Source: an uncultured Eubacteriales bacterium (GTDB lineage Bacteria > Bacillota > Clostridia > Oscillospirales > UBA644). Taken from it: a DNA stretch of 64,000 nt. Shown one piece after another: positions 7,852 through 16,533 of the stretch; position 1 is the first letter of the stretch; each line of letters starts with the position of its first letter. Below the pieces are notes generated by a model, which worked only from the letters and a program-made list of their open reading frames with translations, did no database searches and was not told the origin of the DNA. Location: positions 1 through 64,000 of the forward strand of contig CAKSBH010000008.1 of assembly GCA_934438175.1 (NCBI GenBank), given 5' to 3'. The translations under genes were made by a program, and so were the position numbers.

Positions 7852-7882
7852 AGTCTGACCATGCGGTCGGGCTGATTTTTTT
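7852..7882 (+). terminator. terminator of the secreted-protein locus
   Basis: AGTCTGACC pairs with GGTCGGGCT around a 4-base loop (7852-7873) and is followed by GATTTTTTT. A second hairpin just upstream (about 7787-7829, GCGATTG with CAATCGC and an inner stem) has a weaker T-run. Confidence 0.7.
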
Positions 7883-7893
7883 GAAATAAAATG

Positions 7894-7930
7894 CCGTCCG
7901 GAACACTTGAAAAGAATGTGTTCCGGACGG
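7894..7930. terminator. terminator of the miaB-rluD operon, possibly bidirectional
   Basis: A perfect 13-bp stem (CCGTCCGGAACAC 7894-7906 with 7918-7930) lies between the convergent ends of the secreted-protein locus and rluD. T-rich stretches follow on both strands. Confidence 0.75.
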
Positions 7931-7956
7931 TACTTTTCTATGACCGTATAAGGATT

Positions 7957-8862
7957 TTACTCTCTGTGCGTATCAATAAACTGCTGCATATAGGCAGGAA
8001 GTTCACTCTCAAATTCCATATACACTCCCGTTACGGGATGCGTAAAACCGATTTTTTTTGCGTGCAGATATTGCCCTGTCAACTCCGACTTTTTTATATT
8101 TCCCGGACTGTACAGGGGATCGCCGTAAACCGCATGCCCAAGAGACGCCATATGCACGCGGATCTGATGGGTTCGTCCGGTCTGCAATGTGAATTCCATC
8201 CAGGTTGTGCGATCCAGTTCTTCCAGCACCCGGTATTCCGTTACCGCGTTTCTTGAATTCTTTGGTGTAACCGCCATTTTTTTCCGATCTTTCGGATCCC
8301 GTCCGATCGGACGATCCACAACCCCCTCACGCGCTTTCAGATGCCCGTAAACAATGCCGTTGTAAACCCGAAGAAAAGAATGTGTCTTAATCATTTCTGC
8401 CAGTTTCAGGTGCGCCTCGTTTGTTTTGGCAACGATCAGAAGTCCGCTGGTGTCCTTGTCAATGCGGTGCACGATTCCCGGACGGACCACGCCGTTGATG
8501 CCGGAAAGGGAATTCCCGCAATGCGCCAGCAACGCGTTGACCAAGGTTCCGTCCTCATGCCCGGGAGCCGGATGCACAACCATACCTCGCGGTTTGTTGA
8601 CCACAAGAAGCTGCTCATCTTCGTATACAATCTCCAACGGAATCTCCTGTGCGGAAATTCCGGAGGCACGGGGTGTCGGAATTTCAACACAAACAAGATC
8701 ACCCGGCTTCGGCTTTTCGTTCTTTCGTGCCGGCTTTCCGTTAATGCAAACTTTTCCGTTCTCCGCAAGCATTGCTGCCGCTGTTCTGGTCAATCCGGTG
8801 TTTTCGGCGAGGAGTCGGTCGAGCCGGCATCCTGCATCTTTTTCTTCGACGTGGAACTCCAA
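7957..8862 (-). CDS. rluD: 23S rRNA pseudouridine synthase, RluD/YlyB family
   Basis: This 301-residue enzyme isomerises uridines in 23S rRNA. An S4-like RNA-binding domain covers about residues 10-75 and the pseudouridine synthase domain the rest. The catalytic aspartate is in the motif HRIDKDTSG, followed by FTLQTGRTHQIRVHMA. The start is TTG 8862 with GGGGAGGT about 7 bp upstream. It overlaps the end of lspA by 73 bp in another frame. lspA followed by this synthase is a common Firmicutes arrangement, and it is the last gene of the operon. Confidence 0.93.
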   Translation of the reverse strand: MEFHVEEKDAGCRLDRLLAENTGLTRTAAAMLAENGKVCINGKPARKNEKPKPGDLVCVEIPTPRASGISAQEIPLEIVYEDEQLLVVNKPRGMVVHPAPGHEDGTLVNALLAHCGNSLSGINGVVRPGIVHRIDKDTSGLLIVAKTNEAHLKLAEMIKTHSFLRVYNGIVYGHLKAREGVVDRPIGRDPKDRKKMAVTPKNSRNAVTEYRVLEELDRTTWMEFTLQTGRTHQIRVHMASLGHAVYGDPLYSPGNIKKSELTGQYLHAKKIGFTHPVTGVYMEFESELPAYMQQFIDTHRE

Positions 8863-9383
8863 GCCAGAACCTCCCCTTTCTTCACAAAAAAGATAATCAA
8901 GAACAAAATGGCACCGCAGGTAATAAACGAATCCGCAATATTAAAAACTGCGAAATCCGCCAACCGTACCGAAAACGGATGGAATGAAATCTGCGGAATT
9001 TTAAAAAACCGGAAGTCAAGCATATCCACAACAAAACCACGGGCTACCCGGTCTATCAGGTTGCCTACGCCGCCCGCTGTCACACACACCAGCGAATAAT
9101 ATGCTACGTCGTTGGTGACAGTTCCGGACAACAGCAGCCAGCCAAGAGCCAGAACCAACAACGTATTGAAAATGAGGAAAAACATCGGCTGATTCTCCAG
9201 CATACTGAACGCCGCCCCGGTGTTCTGCCGATAGGTCAGATGCACCGCTCCCCCCAGGAGGGGAATATCCCCTCCTAAAGAGATGTGGGAAACCGTCAGT
9301 ATCTTGGAAATCTGATCCAGCAGGATACAGAAGGCAAAGACAAGCAGCCCGATACCGTTCCTTTTGTTGAAAACGGTTCTCAT
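8790..9383 (-). CDS. lspA: lipoprotein signal peptidase (signal peptidase II)
   Basis: This 197-residue membrane aspartyl protease removes signal peptides from lipoproteins after lipid attachment. Four transmembrane helices are visible, with the conserved motifs LLDQISK, RQNTGAAFS, GGVGNLIDR and FNIADS, where the last two hold the catalytic aspartates. I chose ATG 9383 because it overlaps the ileS stop codon as ATGA, which suggests translational coupling; upstream codons in the frame lie within ileS. The C-terminal 25 residues are a Ser/Lys-rich tail overlapping rluD and are not conserved in the family. Confidence 0.93.
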   Translation of the reverse strand: MRTVFNKRNGIGLLVFAFCILLDQISKILTVSHISLGGDIPLLGGAVHLTYRQNTGAAFSMLENQPMFFLIFNTLLVLALGWLLLSGTVTNDVAYYSLVCVTAGGVGNLIDRVARGFVVDMLDFRFFKIPQISFHPFSVRLADFAVFNIADSFITCGAILFLIIFFVKKGEVLAWSSTSKKKMQDAGSTDSSPKTPD

Positions 9384-12136
9384 AAAGATCTCACAACATG
9401 AGCGCAACGTTCGCACAGCGTCGGATGCTCCGGATCGGAACCGACCGTCTGACAATATTGCCAGCAGCGCTCACACTTCTGACCCGAGGCCTTTTCTACA
9501 CGAACGGAAAGCGTCTCACCTTTTTCCAGTTCCACGCCGGAAACAATCAAAAGCATCGGAAGCTTTTCTTTATACTTGTCCAGAACCGCGAAATCTTCAT
9601 CCGAACAGGTCAGAATCACATCGGCTTCTAAGGATTTTCCGATCAACTTGTTGTTCCGCGCTTCTTCCAGCGAAGCATTGACAACATCACGCAGTTCAAT
9701 CAGGCGATTCATTTCCGCAAGGGTCTTTTCATCCAACGAATAGGCATCCCACGGTTTAACCATCGGATTGAACATGACATTTTCGGCATCGTCCCCCCTG
9801 CGATGCGGCATAGCCGTCCAGATTTCATCTGCCGTAAAACAGAGAATCGGAGCAAGCATCCGGACAAGCGCATCCAGAATAAAGTACATTGCCGTTTGCA
9901 CGCTGCGGCGCAGTAAGCCGTTCTTTTCTTCGCAATACAGCGTATCTTTCACCGCATCCAGATAAAAATTGGACATATCCACCACGCAGAAGTTGCGGAT
10001 TACATGATACACCACATGATACTCAAAATTTTCATAGGCATCCGTCACGCGACGAATCAGATCGTTTACACGGGTAATTGCCCAGCGGTCCGTCACCGTC
10101 ATTTCTTCCGGCGAAACCGGCATGTCGGGATCAAAACCGTCCAGATTTCCGAGAATATATTTCGCCGTATTACGGATTTTCAGATACGCCTGCGACAACT
10201 GCTTGAAAATGGCATCGGAAACGCGGACATCCACCTTATAATCCGAAGAAGCCACCCACAAACGAAGCAGGTCCGCACCGTATTTGTTGACAATCTCCTC
10301 CGGTGCCATGGCATTGCCGAGAGACTTGTGCATGGCTCTGCCTTCGCCGTCCACCGTCCATCCGTGCGTCAGAACCGCACGATACGGGGCTTCCCCTTTT
10401 ACACCGACCGCGGTCAAAAGCGAAGACTGGAACCAACCACGATACTGGTCGGCACCTTCCAGATACAGGTCGGCAGGCCAACGCATTCCCTCCCGGCCGT
10501 CCAAAACGACAAAATGTGTCGAACCGGAATCAAACCAGCCGTCCAGCGTATCGGTTTCTTTGGTAAAATGCTTACCGCCGCAATGCGGACAGACAAATCC
10601 ATCCGGAAGCAATTCTGCGGCATCTTTTTCATACCAGCAGTTGGACCCCTCTTTGCCAAACAACTCCGATACAGTGTTGATCGTATCGGTTGTACAGATG
10701 GGTTTCCCGCAATCCTCACAATAGAATACGGGAATCGGAAGCCCCCAGTGACGCTGACGGGAAATGCACCAGTCGGCACGTTCCTCAATCATGGAAAGCA
10801 TCCGGTCTCCGCCCCATTCGGGCATCCACTTTACGCCCCTTGCCGCTTCTTTTGCCTGCTCCTTGAATGCCTCTACCGAGCAGAACCACTGCGGAGTGGC
10901 ACGGAAAATAATGGGATTCTTGCACCGCCAGCAGTGCGGATAGCTGTGCTGAACATTTTCACTTGCCAGCAACGCTCCGCTTTCTTTCAAATCCTTCAGA
11001 ATTACCGTGTTGGATTCGTCGTATTTCAAACCGGCATACGGACCGGCGTCTTCCGTCTGATAACCACGATCATCCACCGGAACGATCAAATCCATTTTAT
11101 AACGGCGGCAGGTCTGATAGTCGTCTGCGCCAAAGCCGGGAGCCGTATGAACGCATCCGGTTCCGCTGTCCATGGTAACATAGTCTGCCAGCAGAACCGT
11201 ACTCGGACGGTCAAGGAACGGATGCTGTGTCTGTACAAACTCCAGATCTCTGCCCTTGAATTCCGCTACACGCTCATATTCCGAAATGCCGGCAACCTGC
11301 ATCACGCGATCTGCCAGCGCATCGGCAAGCACATACATTTCGCCATCGGGAACTTTGACCAGAACATATTTTTCCTCCGGAGCCACAGCAATCGCCACGT
11401 TTCCGGGAAGAGTCCAGATTGTCGTTGTCCAGATCACAAAATACATCTTGCTGAGATCTCCATACGGAGCCAGCAGCCCCTTGTCATCGGAAACACGGAA
11501 CTTCACATAAACCGACGTGCAGGGAATATCCTTATATTCAATTTCCGCCTCCGCCAATGCCGTTTCGTCGGTGGGGCACCAGTATACGGGTTTCAGTCCT
11601 TTATAGATGTAACCTTTCCGGTACATCTCTCCGAAGACTTTGATTTCCGTGGCTTCAAAATCCCGGTCCATCGTATGATACGGATGCTCCCAGTCTCCCA
11701 AAACACCGAGCCGGACAAACTGTCCCTTTTGAATCTCCACAAAGTCTTCCGCAAACTTCTGGCAGGCATTGCGGAATTCCGGAATGGACATTCTCTTTCG
11801 GTTCAGTTTGTTTTTCTTGATGATAGCACTTTCAATGGGCATACCGTGATTATCCCAGCCGGGAACATAAGGAACACGGTACCCGGACATCGACTTATAA
11901 CGGACAATAAAGTCTTTCAGAACTTTGTTCAGTGCCGTACCCATGTGAATGCTTCCGTTCGAAAACGGAGGTCCGTCATGCAGGATATAAAGCGGTCGAT
12001 CCGCGTTTTTCTCAAGAAGTTTTTCGTAAATCTTTTTCTGCTGCCACGCTTCCAAGAACGCAGGTTCCCTCATGGGAAGATTTGCTTTCATGGGGAAATC
12101 CGTCTTCGGGAGATTCAGCGTTGTGTTGTAATCCAT
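9380..12136 (-). CDS. ileS: isoleucyl-tRNA synthetase
   Basis: This 918-residue class I synthetase charges tRNA-Ile. The HIGH motif appears as SIHMGTA near the N-terminus, the KMSKS motif as AMHKSLGN (unusual: His in place of the usual Ser, Lys kept), and the editing domain lies between them. A C-terminal zinc site reads CERCWQYC...CERC, as in the bacterial-type enzyme. It sits 24 bp after divIVA with no room for a T-box leader, so it is not under the usual Firmicutes tRNA-sensing control at this position. The divIVA-ileS-lspA order is common in Gram-positives. Confidence 0.97.
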   Translation of the reverse strand: MDYNTTLNLPKTDFPMKANLPMREPAFLEAWQQKKIYEKLLEKNADRPLYILHDGPPFSNGSIHMGTALNKVLKDFIVRYKSMSGYRVPYVPGWDNHGMPIESAIIKKNKLNRKRMSIPEFRNACQKFAEDFVEIQKGQFVRLGVLGDWEHPYHTMDRDFEATEIKVFGEMYRKGYIYKGLKPVYWCPTDETALAEAEIEYKDIPCTSVYVKFRVSDDKGLLAPYGDLSKMYFVIWTTTIWTLPGNVAIAVAPEEKYVLVKVPDGEMYVLADALADRVMQVAGISEYERVAEFKGRDLEFVQTQHPFLDRPSTVLLADYVTMDSGTGCVHTAPGFGADDYQTCRRYKMDLIVPVDDRGYQTEDAGPYAGLKYDESNTVILKDLKESGALLASENVQHSYPHCWRCKNPIIFRATPQWFCSVEAFKEQAKEAARGVKWMPEWGGDRMLSMIEERADWCISRQRHWGLPIPVFYCEDCGKPICTTDTINTVSELFGKEGSNCWYEKDAAELLPDGFVCPHCGGKHFTKETDTLDGWFDSGSTHFVVLDGREGMRWPADLYLEGADQYRGWFQSSLLTAVGVKGEAPYRAVLTHGWTVDGEGRAMHKSLGNAMAPEEIVNKYGADLLRLWVASSDYKVDVRVSDAIFKQLSQAYLKIRNTAKYILGNLDGFDPDMPVSPEEMTVTDRWAITRVNDLIRRVTDAYENFEYHVVYHVIRNFCVVDMSNFYLDAVKDTLYCEEKNGLLRRSVQTAMYFILDALVRMLAPILCFTADEIWTAMPHRRGDDAENVMFNPMVKPWDAYSLDEKTLAEMNRLIELRDVVNASLEEARNNKLIGKSLEADVILTCSDEDFAVLDKYKEKLPMLLIVSGVELEKGETLSVRVEKASGQKCERCWQYCQTVGSDPEHPTLCERCAHVVRSL

Positions 12137-12160
12137 GTTTTTAATTTTTCTCCTTAAATT

Positions 12161-13222
12161 TTATTCCTCATCGTCATCGTCGAAATCATCGTCATCATCG
12201 TCGTCGTCATCAAAATCGTCAGCATCGTCGTCGGTATGACGAGAGAAAAAGCCGCCGCGCTTCTTTTTGGAATCCGCGTCTTTTTTGCGGGAAGAAAACG
12301 TTCCGGCAAAAAGATCCTTCAAAACGCTCTCCCGGTCTTTCGGTTCGGGCTTCTCGGATTCTTCATCGTCAAAATCGTCGGCATCTCCGGCATCTTCATC
12401 GTCGTCTTCATCAATTTTGCGGAAGTGCAGATCCTGTTTGTTGTTCTTTTTCTCTTCAATCACAGATTTCAGGAACTCCTGCTCCGTTTCTGCCTTGCTG
12501 GGGCTATCCGCATTCGCTTTTTTTTCTTTTTCCGGAATATAAAATGCTTCAGGATCCGTGTAACCGATTTTCTTCTCGATCGAGCTGATTTCATCGTCTA
12601 CCTGAATCTTCGGAATCACAATGGTCGGGCTGTCTTCTATGGCAGCCGGAGTCGGAATTTCTGCCGGTTTTTCCGCAATCGGCTCAGCTTTTTCGGCAAC
12701 CGGATCCGGAACAGGTGCAGAAACCTCCGTTGCGGGTGAAACGTCTTCTTTTTCAAGAACCGGAATATCACGGATCAACTGAATGTGTTTTTCATAAGTA
12801 GAAACCAAGGACGCCTTGAAAGCATCAATTTCGGCAGAAAGGGCGTTCTTTTCCCGTTTGAGGTTTTCCAGTTCATGCACCGCAGAAGCGGCCTCCGACT
12901 GTGCCCGCTCGCGAATTGCCGAAGCATCTTCCTTTGCTTTCTGAACAATCTCATCGGCTTTCTTCCGTGCGTCTGCAAGAACCTCATCGTAATCTTTCTG
13001 CGTATTGATCAGTGCTTTTTTCCAGCTTTCCTGTTCGTCCCGGATGTGCTCCAGTTTGTCGGAAAGAGACAGTGCCTTTGCGGAAAGGCGCTCCTTCTCC
13101 TCCTGAAGATCGGAAACCAGGGATACAATGTCATCACGGAAGGCATCCACCTCTTCCATATTATACCCGGTTGTTCTCGTTCTGGAAAACTCTTTTCTCT
13201 CAATATCTCTCGCTGTAAGCAT
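12161..13222 (-). CDS. divIVA: DivIVA-family cell division/polarity protein with acidic tail
   Basis: This 353-residue protein starts at ATG 13222 behind GGAGG; the longer frame upstream has no ribosome site. The N-terminal lipid-binding DivIVA domain reads LTARDIERKEFSRT then GYNMEEVDAFRDDI, and a long coiled coil extends to about residue 145. After that comes a low-complexity Pro/Glu/Lys region and a C-terminal tail of Asp/Glu runs. DivIVA proteins bind negatively curved membrane at septa and poles. The extended acidic tail is longer than in Bacillus (164 residues in total there), making this a roughly double-length version. Confidence 0.9.
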   Translation of the reverse strand: MLTARDIERKEFSRTRTTGYNMEEVDAFRDDIVSLVSDLQEEKERLSAKALSLSDKLEHIRDEQESWKKALINTQKDYDEVLADARKKADEIVQKAKEDASAIRERAQSEAASAVHELENLKREKNALSAEIDAFKASLVSTYEKHIQLIRDIPVLEKEDVSPATEVSAPVPDPVAEKAEPIAEKPAEIPTPAAIEDSPTIVIPKIQVDDEISSIEKKIGYTDPEAFYIPEKEKKANADSPSKAETEQEFLKSVIEEKKNNKQDLHFRKIDEDDDEDAGDADDFDDEESEKPEPKDRESVLKDLFAGTFSSRKKDADSKKKRGGFFSRHTDDDADDFDDDDDDDDDFDDDDEE

Positions 13223-13256
13223 GGGTAATCCTCCGAATATGTTATTTTTTTTTCTA

Positions 13257-13649
13257 TCAATACATATCATCTTCAAAGTCATCGAAGATGTCCCCGGAAA
13301 TATTCATACCGCCGGGAATGATCAGATATGTTTCCGATGCGATTTTCTTGACCTGCCCCTTCAGAGCAAAGGATACACCCGTCAGAAAATCCACAAACCG
13401 TCTGGCATCCTTCGACACCAACTCCAGATTCAGAACGATTGTCTTGCCCTCCATTAAGCTTGAAGCAATGTCTTTCAGTTCGTCCCTTGTTGCCGGCTTA
13501 ACCAGCAGGAAGTCGGTTTTGGAAGGTTTCTGCGAAAAAACGGGAGCCGGTGAAAAGGACTCCGGTTCTTTTCTCCCTTCCACGGAAATTGAATCGTTTT
13601 CGTTGAAATCGTCTTCGCCGCCACCGAATACATTTTTCCAAAAACTCAT
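13257..13649 (-). CDS. sepF: cell division protein SepF
   Basis: This 130-residue protein starts at ATG 13649 with GAGGTG 7 bp upstream. The first residues (MSFWKNVFGG) form the amphipathic membrane-binding helix typical of SepF, followed by a variable acidic linker. The core domain (about 50-125) includes DELKDIASSLMEGKTIVLNLE and RRFVDFLTGV. SepF links FtsZ to the membrane and aligns its filaments at the septum. It lies between yggS and divIVA, the conserved ylmEFGH-type neighbourhood, although ylmG and ylmH are missing here. Confidence 0.93.
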   Translation of the reverse strand: MSFWKNVFGGGEDDFNENDSISVEGRKEPESFSPAPVFSQKPSKTDFLLVKPATRDELKDIASSLMEGKTIVLNLELVSKDARRFVDFLTGVSFALKGQVKKIASETYLIIPGGMNISGDIFDDFEDDMY

Positions 13650-13683
13650 GATAAACACCTCATCTATTTCAATTATATTTCTC

Positions 13684-14346
13684 TCATGCAAAAAGATACG
13701 AACCAATACGCACCATATTTGCGCCGTTCTGCACAGCCAGTTCAAAATCCCCGGACATTCCCATGGAAAGCCAACGCATTTCCACCCCCGGAATTCTTGC
13801 CGCTTCGGTTTCCCGATACAGGTCATACATTCCCCTGTAATAGTCATTCTTCGTGCAGATTGGCATAATGGCCATATAACCCTTTACACGGATGTTTTCA
13901 CACGAAGCCGCTGTGCGGACAAGTGATAGTGCCTCGGATAACGGTGCTCCGAATTTCTGCTCTTCTCCGGCAATGTTCACCTGAATCAGAATATCCACCG
14001 GCATCTTCGCATTTTTGTTGATTTCAAGAAGCAGATGTTCGGAATCCACAGACTGAATCAACGCCAGACCTCCGACCGAGAGCAAGGCGCGCACTTTATT
14101 GGTCTGCAGATGACCGATAAAATGTTTCCGGCATGGCAGCAACCCGTCTTTGGATTTGCGCAGAATCTCCTGCACATGGTTTTCTCCGATATCCGTTATG
14201 CCGCACCGGATCGCTTCGTTCGCCAAAGAAGTTTGCTGATATTTCGTTACGGCAATCAAAGTTACCGGATGGGTAAAGCCACCCCTTTGCTGAGCAAGCC
14301 GGATACGATCTTCGATCTCCTGTTTCCGTTGTGCCAAGTTACCCAT
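13684..14346 (-). CDS. yggS: pyridoxal-phosphate homeostasis protein, YggS/YlmE family
   Basis: This 220-residue protein is a PLP-binding homeostasis factor of the alanine-racemase-like barrel fold. The PLP lysine is in LIAVTKYQ (about residue 35), followed by the conserved GENHVQE, HFIGHLQTNK and the C-terminal phosphate-binding LSMGMSGDFELAV...VRIGSYLF. The start ATG overlaps the end of the upstream membrane-fusion-protein gene by 8 bp. The location beside sepF matches ylmE in Bacillus. No enzymatic activity is established for the family. Confidence 0.93.
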   Translation of the reverse strand: MGNLAQRKQEIEDRIRLAQQRGGFTHPVTLIAVTKYQQTSLANEAIRCGITDIGENHVQEILRKSKDGLLPCRKHFIGHLQTNKVRALLSVGGLALIQSVDSEHLLLEINKNAKMPVDILIQVNIAGEEQKFGAPLSEALSLVRTAASCENIRVKGYMAIMPICTKNDYYRGMYDLYRETEAARIPGVEMRWLSMGMSGDFELAVQNGANMVRIGSYLFA

Positions 14347-15586
14347 TTCCGCTTACGACCTTTCCGTCAAACATGTCTTTTCCGTTTGTGAGAACTTCAT
14401 CGTTTTCCATCAACATCCGAGTTCCGCTTGTTTTTGATGCCGTTACGATGGAATAAGAAATTCCGGAATCAAAAGAATGCAAAACCTGAACCGGTTTGAA
14501 CACCACACGCTGTCCGACCAAAACAAACACGCCCGTTTCTCCGTCCTGAACCCGGAGTGCTTCAGACGGAACACGAAGCCCCCGATAGGTCTGCACCACA
14601 AGCGATACGGGAGTGCGGCGAAGCGAAAACTCATACGCCGTCAGTTGACTTCCCTGAAACACGACCGCAGTCTTTCCGGAAGAATCCGCCGAAACGGAAA
14701 CAACCGTAAAGGAAAGCCGGCGGGTTCCGCTTGTATCCCTGTCAAATTCCAGAGAAACCGTTGCCCCCTCGGACAAAAAGGATACATCCGCAGAATCAAA
14801 TACGGCAGCGAAATACCAAGTGGGTGAATTTTGGGTTTTTCCGATATAGCGGGAAGGTTTTTCTGCGGGAGTTGCCTCGTAATATTTCTGGAAGTCATCC
14901 ACCGTCATTCGACGGGAAGGGTCGTAGCGTAACGCCTCATATCCGTCGAAATCGGACGAAAAATATCCTGCATTCGCAGAGGTCACATACGATTCTTTCA
15001 GTCCAAGCTGCTGAATCAATTGGCTCTTTTTTTGCTGAATCTGCTCCAATGCTTCCCGATAATAAGAAGCCCCCGAACGGAAGATGTCGATTTTATTGAA
15101 AAGAATCTGTAAATCGTCCGCTGCCGAAACGGTAAGAGCATACCGCTCCTGTTCTGAATTGTCGAGATAATCCAGAATTTTTTCCAGAACCGTATCCCGT
15201 AATTTCAGAATATCCGACGAGCCGACCGAAGCAACCGTTTCGTTCAGAATACGTTCCGCTTCTTCCAACGCTTCCAGTGCTGCAAAATCTTTCTCGGAAA
15301 TTTCCTCCGAATAATACCGCGCGACCCGCGAATTCACAGCAACGCGATCGCCTTCTGCCACAAGATACGACAAAGACGGGGTTTCCGAATCCGCAAGAAG
15401 AAGTTCTTCTGACCGCAGAGCAATGCCTTTCCCCTGCACGGTATAACAATACGTATAGGATTCCGCTACAACAGAATCCGGAACTGAGGAAAACAGATTG
15501 CCGGCAAAGGCAGAGACCAGAATGTAAAGCACAAAAAGCGCGGCAACGCCATAAAAAAGAAAGAAAAGGGGCTTTCGCTTCTTCAT
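14339..15586 (-). CDS. HlyD-like membrane-anchored adaptor protein
   Basis: This 415-residue protein starts at ATG 15586 behind GGGAGG, overlapping the miaA stop codon. It has a basic N-terminus (MKKRKPLFF), one transmembrane helix (about 9-30), a lipoyl/barrel-like segment (GKGIALRSEELLLADSE), a coiled-coil region (about 95-205) and a beta-barrel C-terminal half with GLRVPSEALRV and GVFVLVGQRVV. This is the architecture of HlyD/membrane fusion proteins. No ABC or MFS transporter accompanies it; related proteins sit next to sepF in other Clostridia, so a role in envelope or division is possible but unproven. Confidence 0.7.
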   Translation of the reverse strand: MKKRKPLFFLFYGVAALFVLYILVSAFAGNLFSSVPDSVVAESYTYCYTVQGKGIALRSEELLLADSETPSLSYLVAEGDRVAVNSRVARYYSEEISEKDFAALEALEEAERILNETVASVGSSDILKLRDTVLEKILDYLDNSEQERYALTVSAADDLQILFNKIDIFRSGASYYREALEQIQQKKSQLIQQLGLKESYVTSANAGYFSSDFDGYEALRYDPSRRMTVDDFQKYYEATPAEKPSRYIGKTQNSPTWYFAAVFDSADVSFLSEGATVSLEFDRDTSGTRRLSFTVVSVSADSSGKTAVVFQGSQLTAYEFSLRRTPVSLVVQTYRGLRVPSEALRVQDGETGVFVLVGQRVVFKPVQVLHSFDSGISYSIVTASKTSGTRMLMENDEVLTNGKDMFDGKVVSGNG

Positions 15587-16533
15587 GTGTCCTCCCAAGA
15601 ACTTTCCAGCTTCTTCATCCATACATCGGCATCCGACACGGTCCAACCGTTTTCCGTGACAATCCAGGAGATCCGCTGATCACGTCGGAACCAGGTCAAC
15701 TGACGCTTGGCGTATCGACGGCTTTCCTGTTTGATTCGTTCATAAACCGCTTCCAGAGAATCCTTTCCATCAAAATAAGGAAAAAATTCTTTGTATCCGA
15801 TCGCCTGTCCCGCCGTAGAATCCGGACGGAGCTTTCCTGCCGAAACCAGGGTCCGGACTTCCTGTTCCAGACCGGCTTCCCGCATCCGGTCCACACGTCG
15901 GTCAATACGGTCATACAGCATTGCACGGTCAGAAAAGTTCAGTCCAACCGGCTCAAAACTAAATTCTCCGACGTTTTGCCTGGACAGACGCTTCTGCTCG
16001 GTCATCGTATGCCCGGTTTCATGGTAAACCTCCAGAGCACGGATGATGCGCTTCCGGTCGTTATCATGCAGAATCTCGGCACTTTCCGGATCAATCTCGG
16101 CAAGCATCTGCTTCAGAACGGCGTTTCCCTCCCGCTCGGCAAGCTGCTTCAGGTCTTCCCGGTATTTTTCATCATGCCGGACTTCGGCAAGCTCTACATG
16201 ATCCATCAGAGAAGACAGGTACAGTCCGGTTCCGCCCACGACAATGGGCAACCGTCCCCGCGCCAAAATGTCCCGGATACAGGAACGGGCGGCTACCAGA
16301 TAATCTGCCAGAGTAAAGATTTCCGTCGGATCGACAAGATCCATCATATGATGCGGAATTCCCAGTCGCTCTTCTGCGGTCGGCTTAGCCGTTCCGATGT
16401 CCATTCCCCGGTAAATCTGCATGGAGTCCGCCGAAACAATCTCTCCGCCGAGGCGTTCTGCACACAAAAGCGAAAAAGCTGTTTTTCCGCTTGCTGTCGG
16501 ACCGAGAATCACCGGGATCTTACGTGATTTCAT
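15583..16533 (-). CDS. miaA: tRNA dimethylallyltransferase
   Basis: This 316-residue enzyme adds a dimethylallyl group to A37 of tRNAs reading UNN codons. The P-loop is GPTASGKT (residues 11-18), followed by SADSMQIYRGMDIGTAKP, DLVDP, VVGGTGLYLSSLM and the C-terminal GYKEFFPYF and YAKRQLTWFRR. Its product is the substrate for MiaB, which is encoded at the start of the same operon. Start ATG overlaps the mutL stop codon by 4 bp. Confidence 0.97.
   Translation of the reverse strand: MKSRKIPVILGPTASGKTAFSLLCAERLGGEIVSADSMQIYRGMDIGTAKPTAEERLGIPHHMMDLVDPTEIFTLADYLVAARSCIRDILARGRLPIVVGGTGLYLSSLMDHVELAEVRHDEKYREDLKQLAEREGNAVLKQMLAEIDPESAEILHDNDRKRIIRALEVYHETGHTMTEQKRLSRQNVGEFSFEPVGLNFSDRAMLYDRIDRRVDRMREAGLEQEVRTLVSAGKLRPDSTAGQAIGYKEFFPYFDGKDSLEAVYERIKQESRRYAKRQLTWFRRDQRISWIVTENGWTVSDADVWMKKLESSWEDT

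Noticed and set aside
10004..12157. 717-codon open frame on the plus strand opposite ileS
   Set aside because: It mirrors the ileS reading frame; its translation is low-complexity and basic with no motifs or ribosome site. Long antisense frames arise here because the sense genes seldom use TTA, CTA and TCA codons.
14339..15586. toxin or drug export system based on the HlyD-like protein
   Set aside because: There is no ABC or MFS transporter nearby; the neighbours are housekeeping genes.
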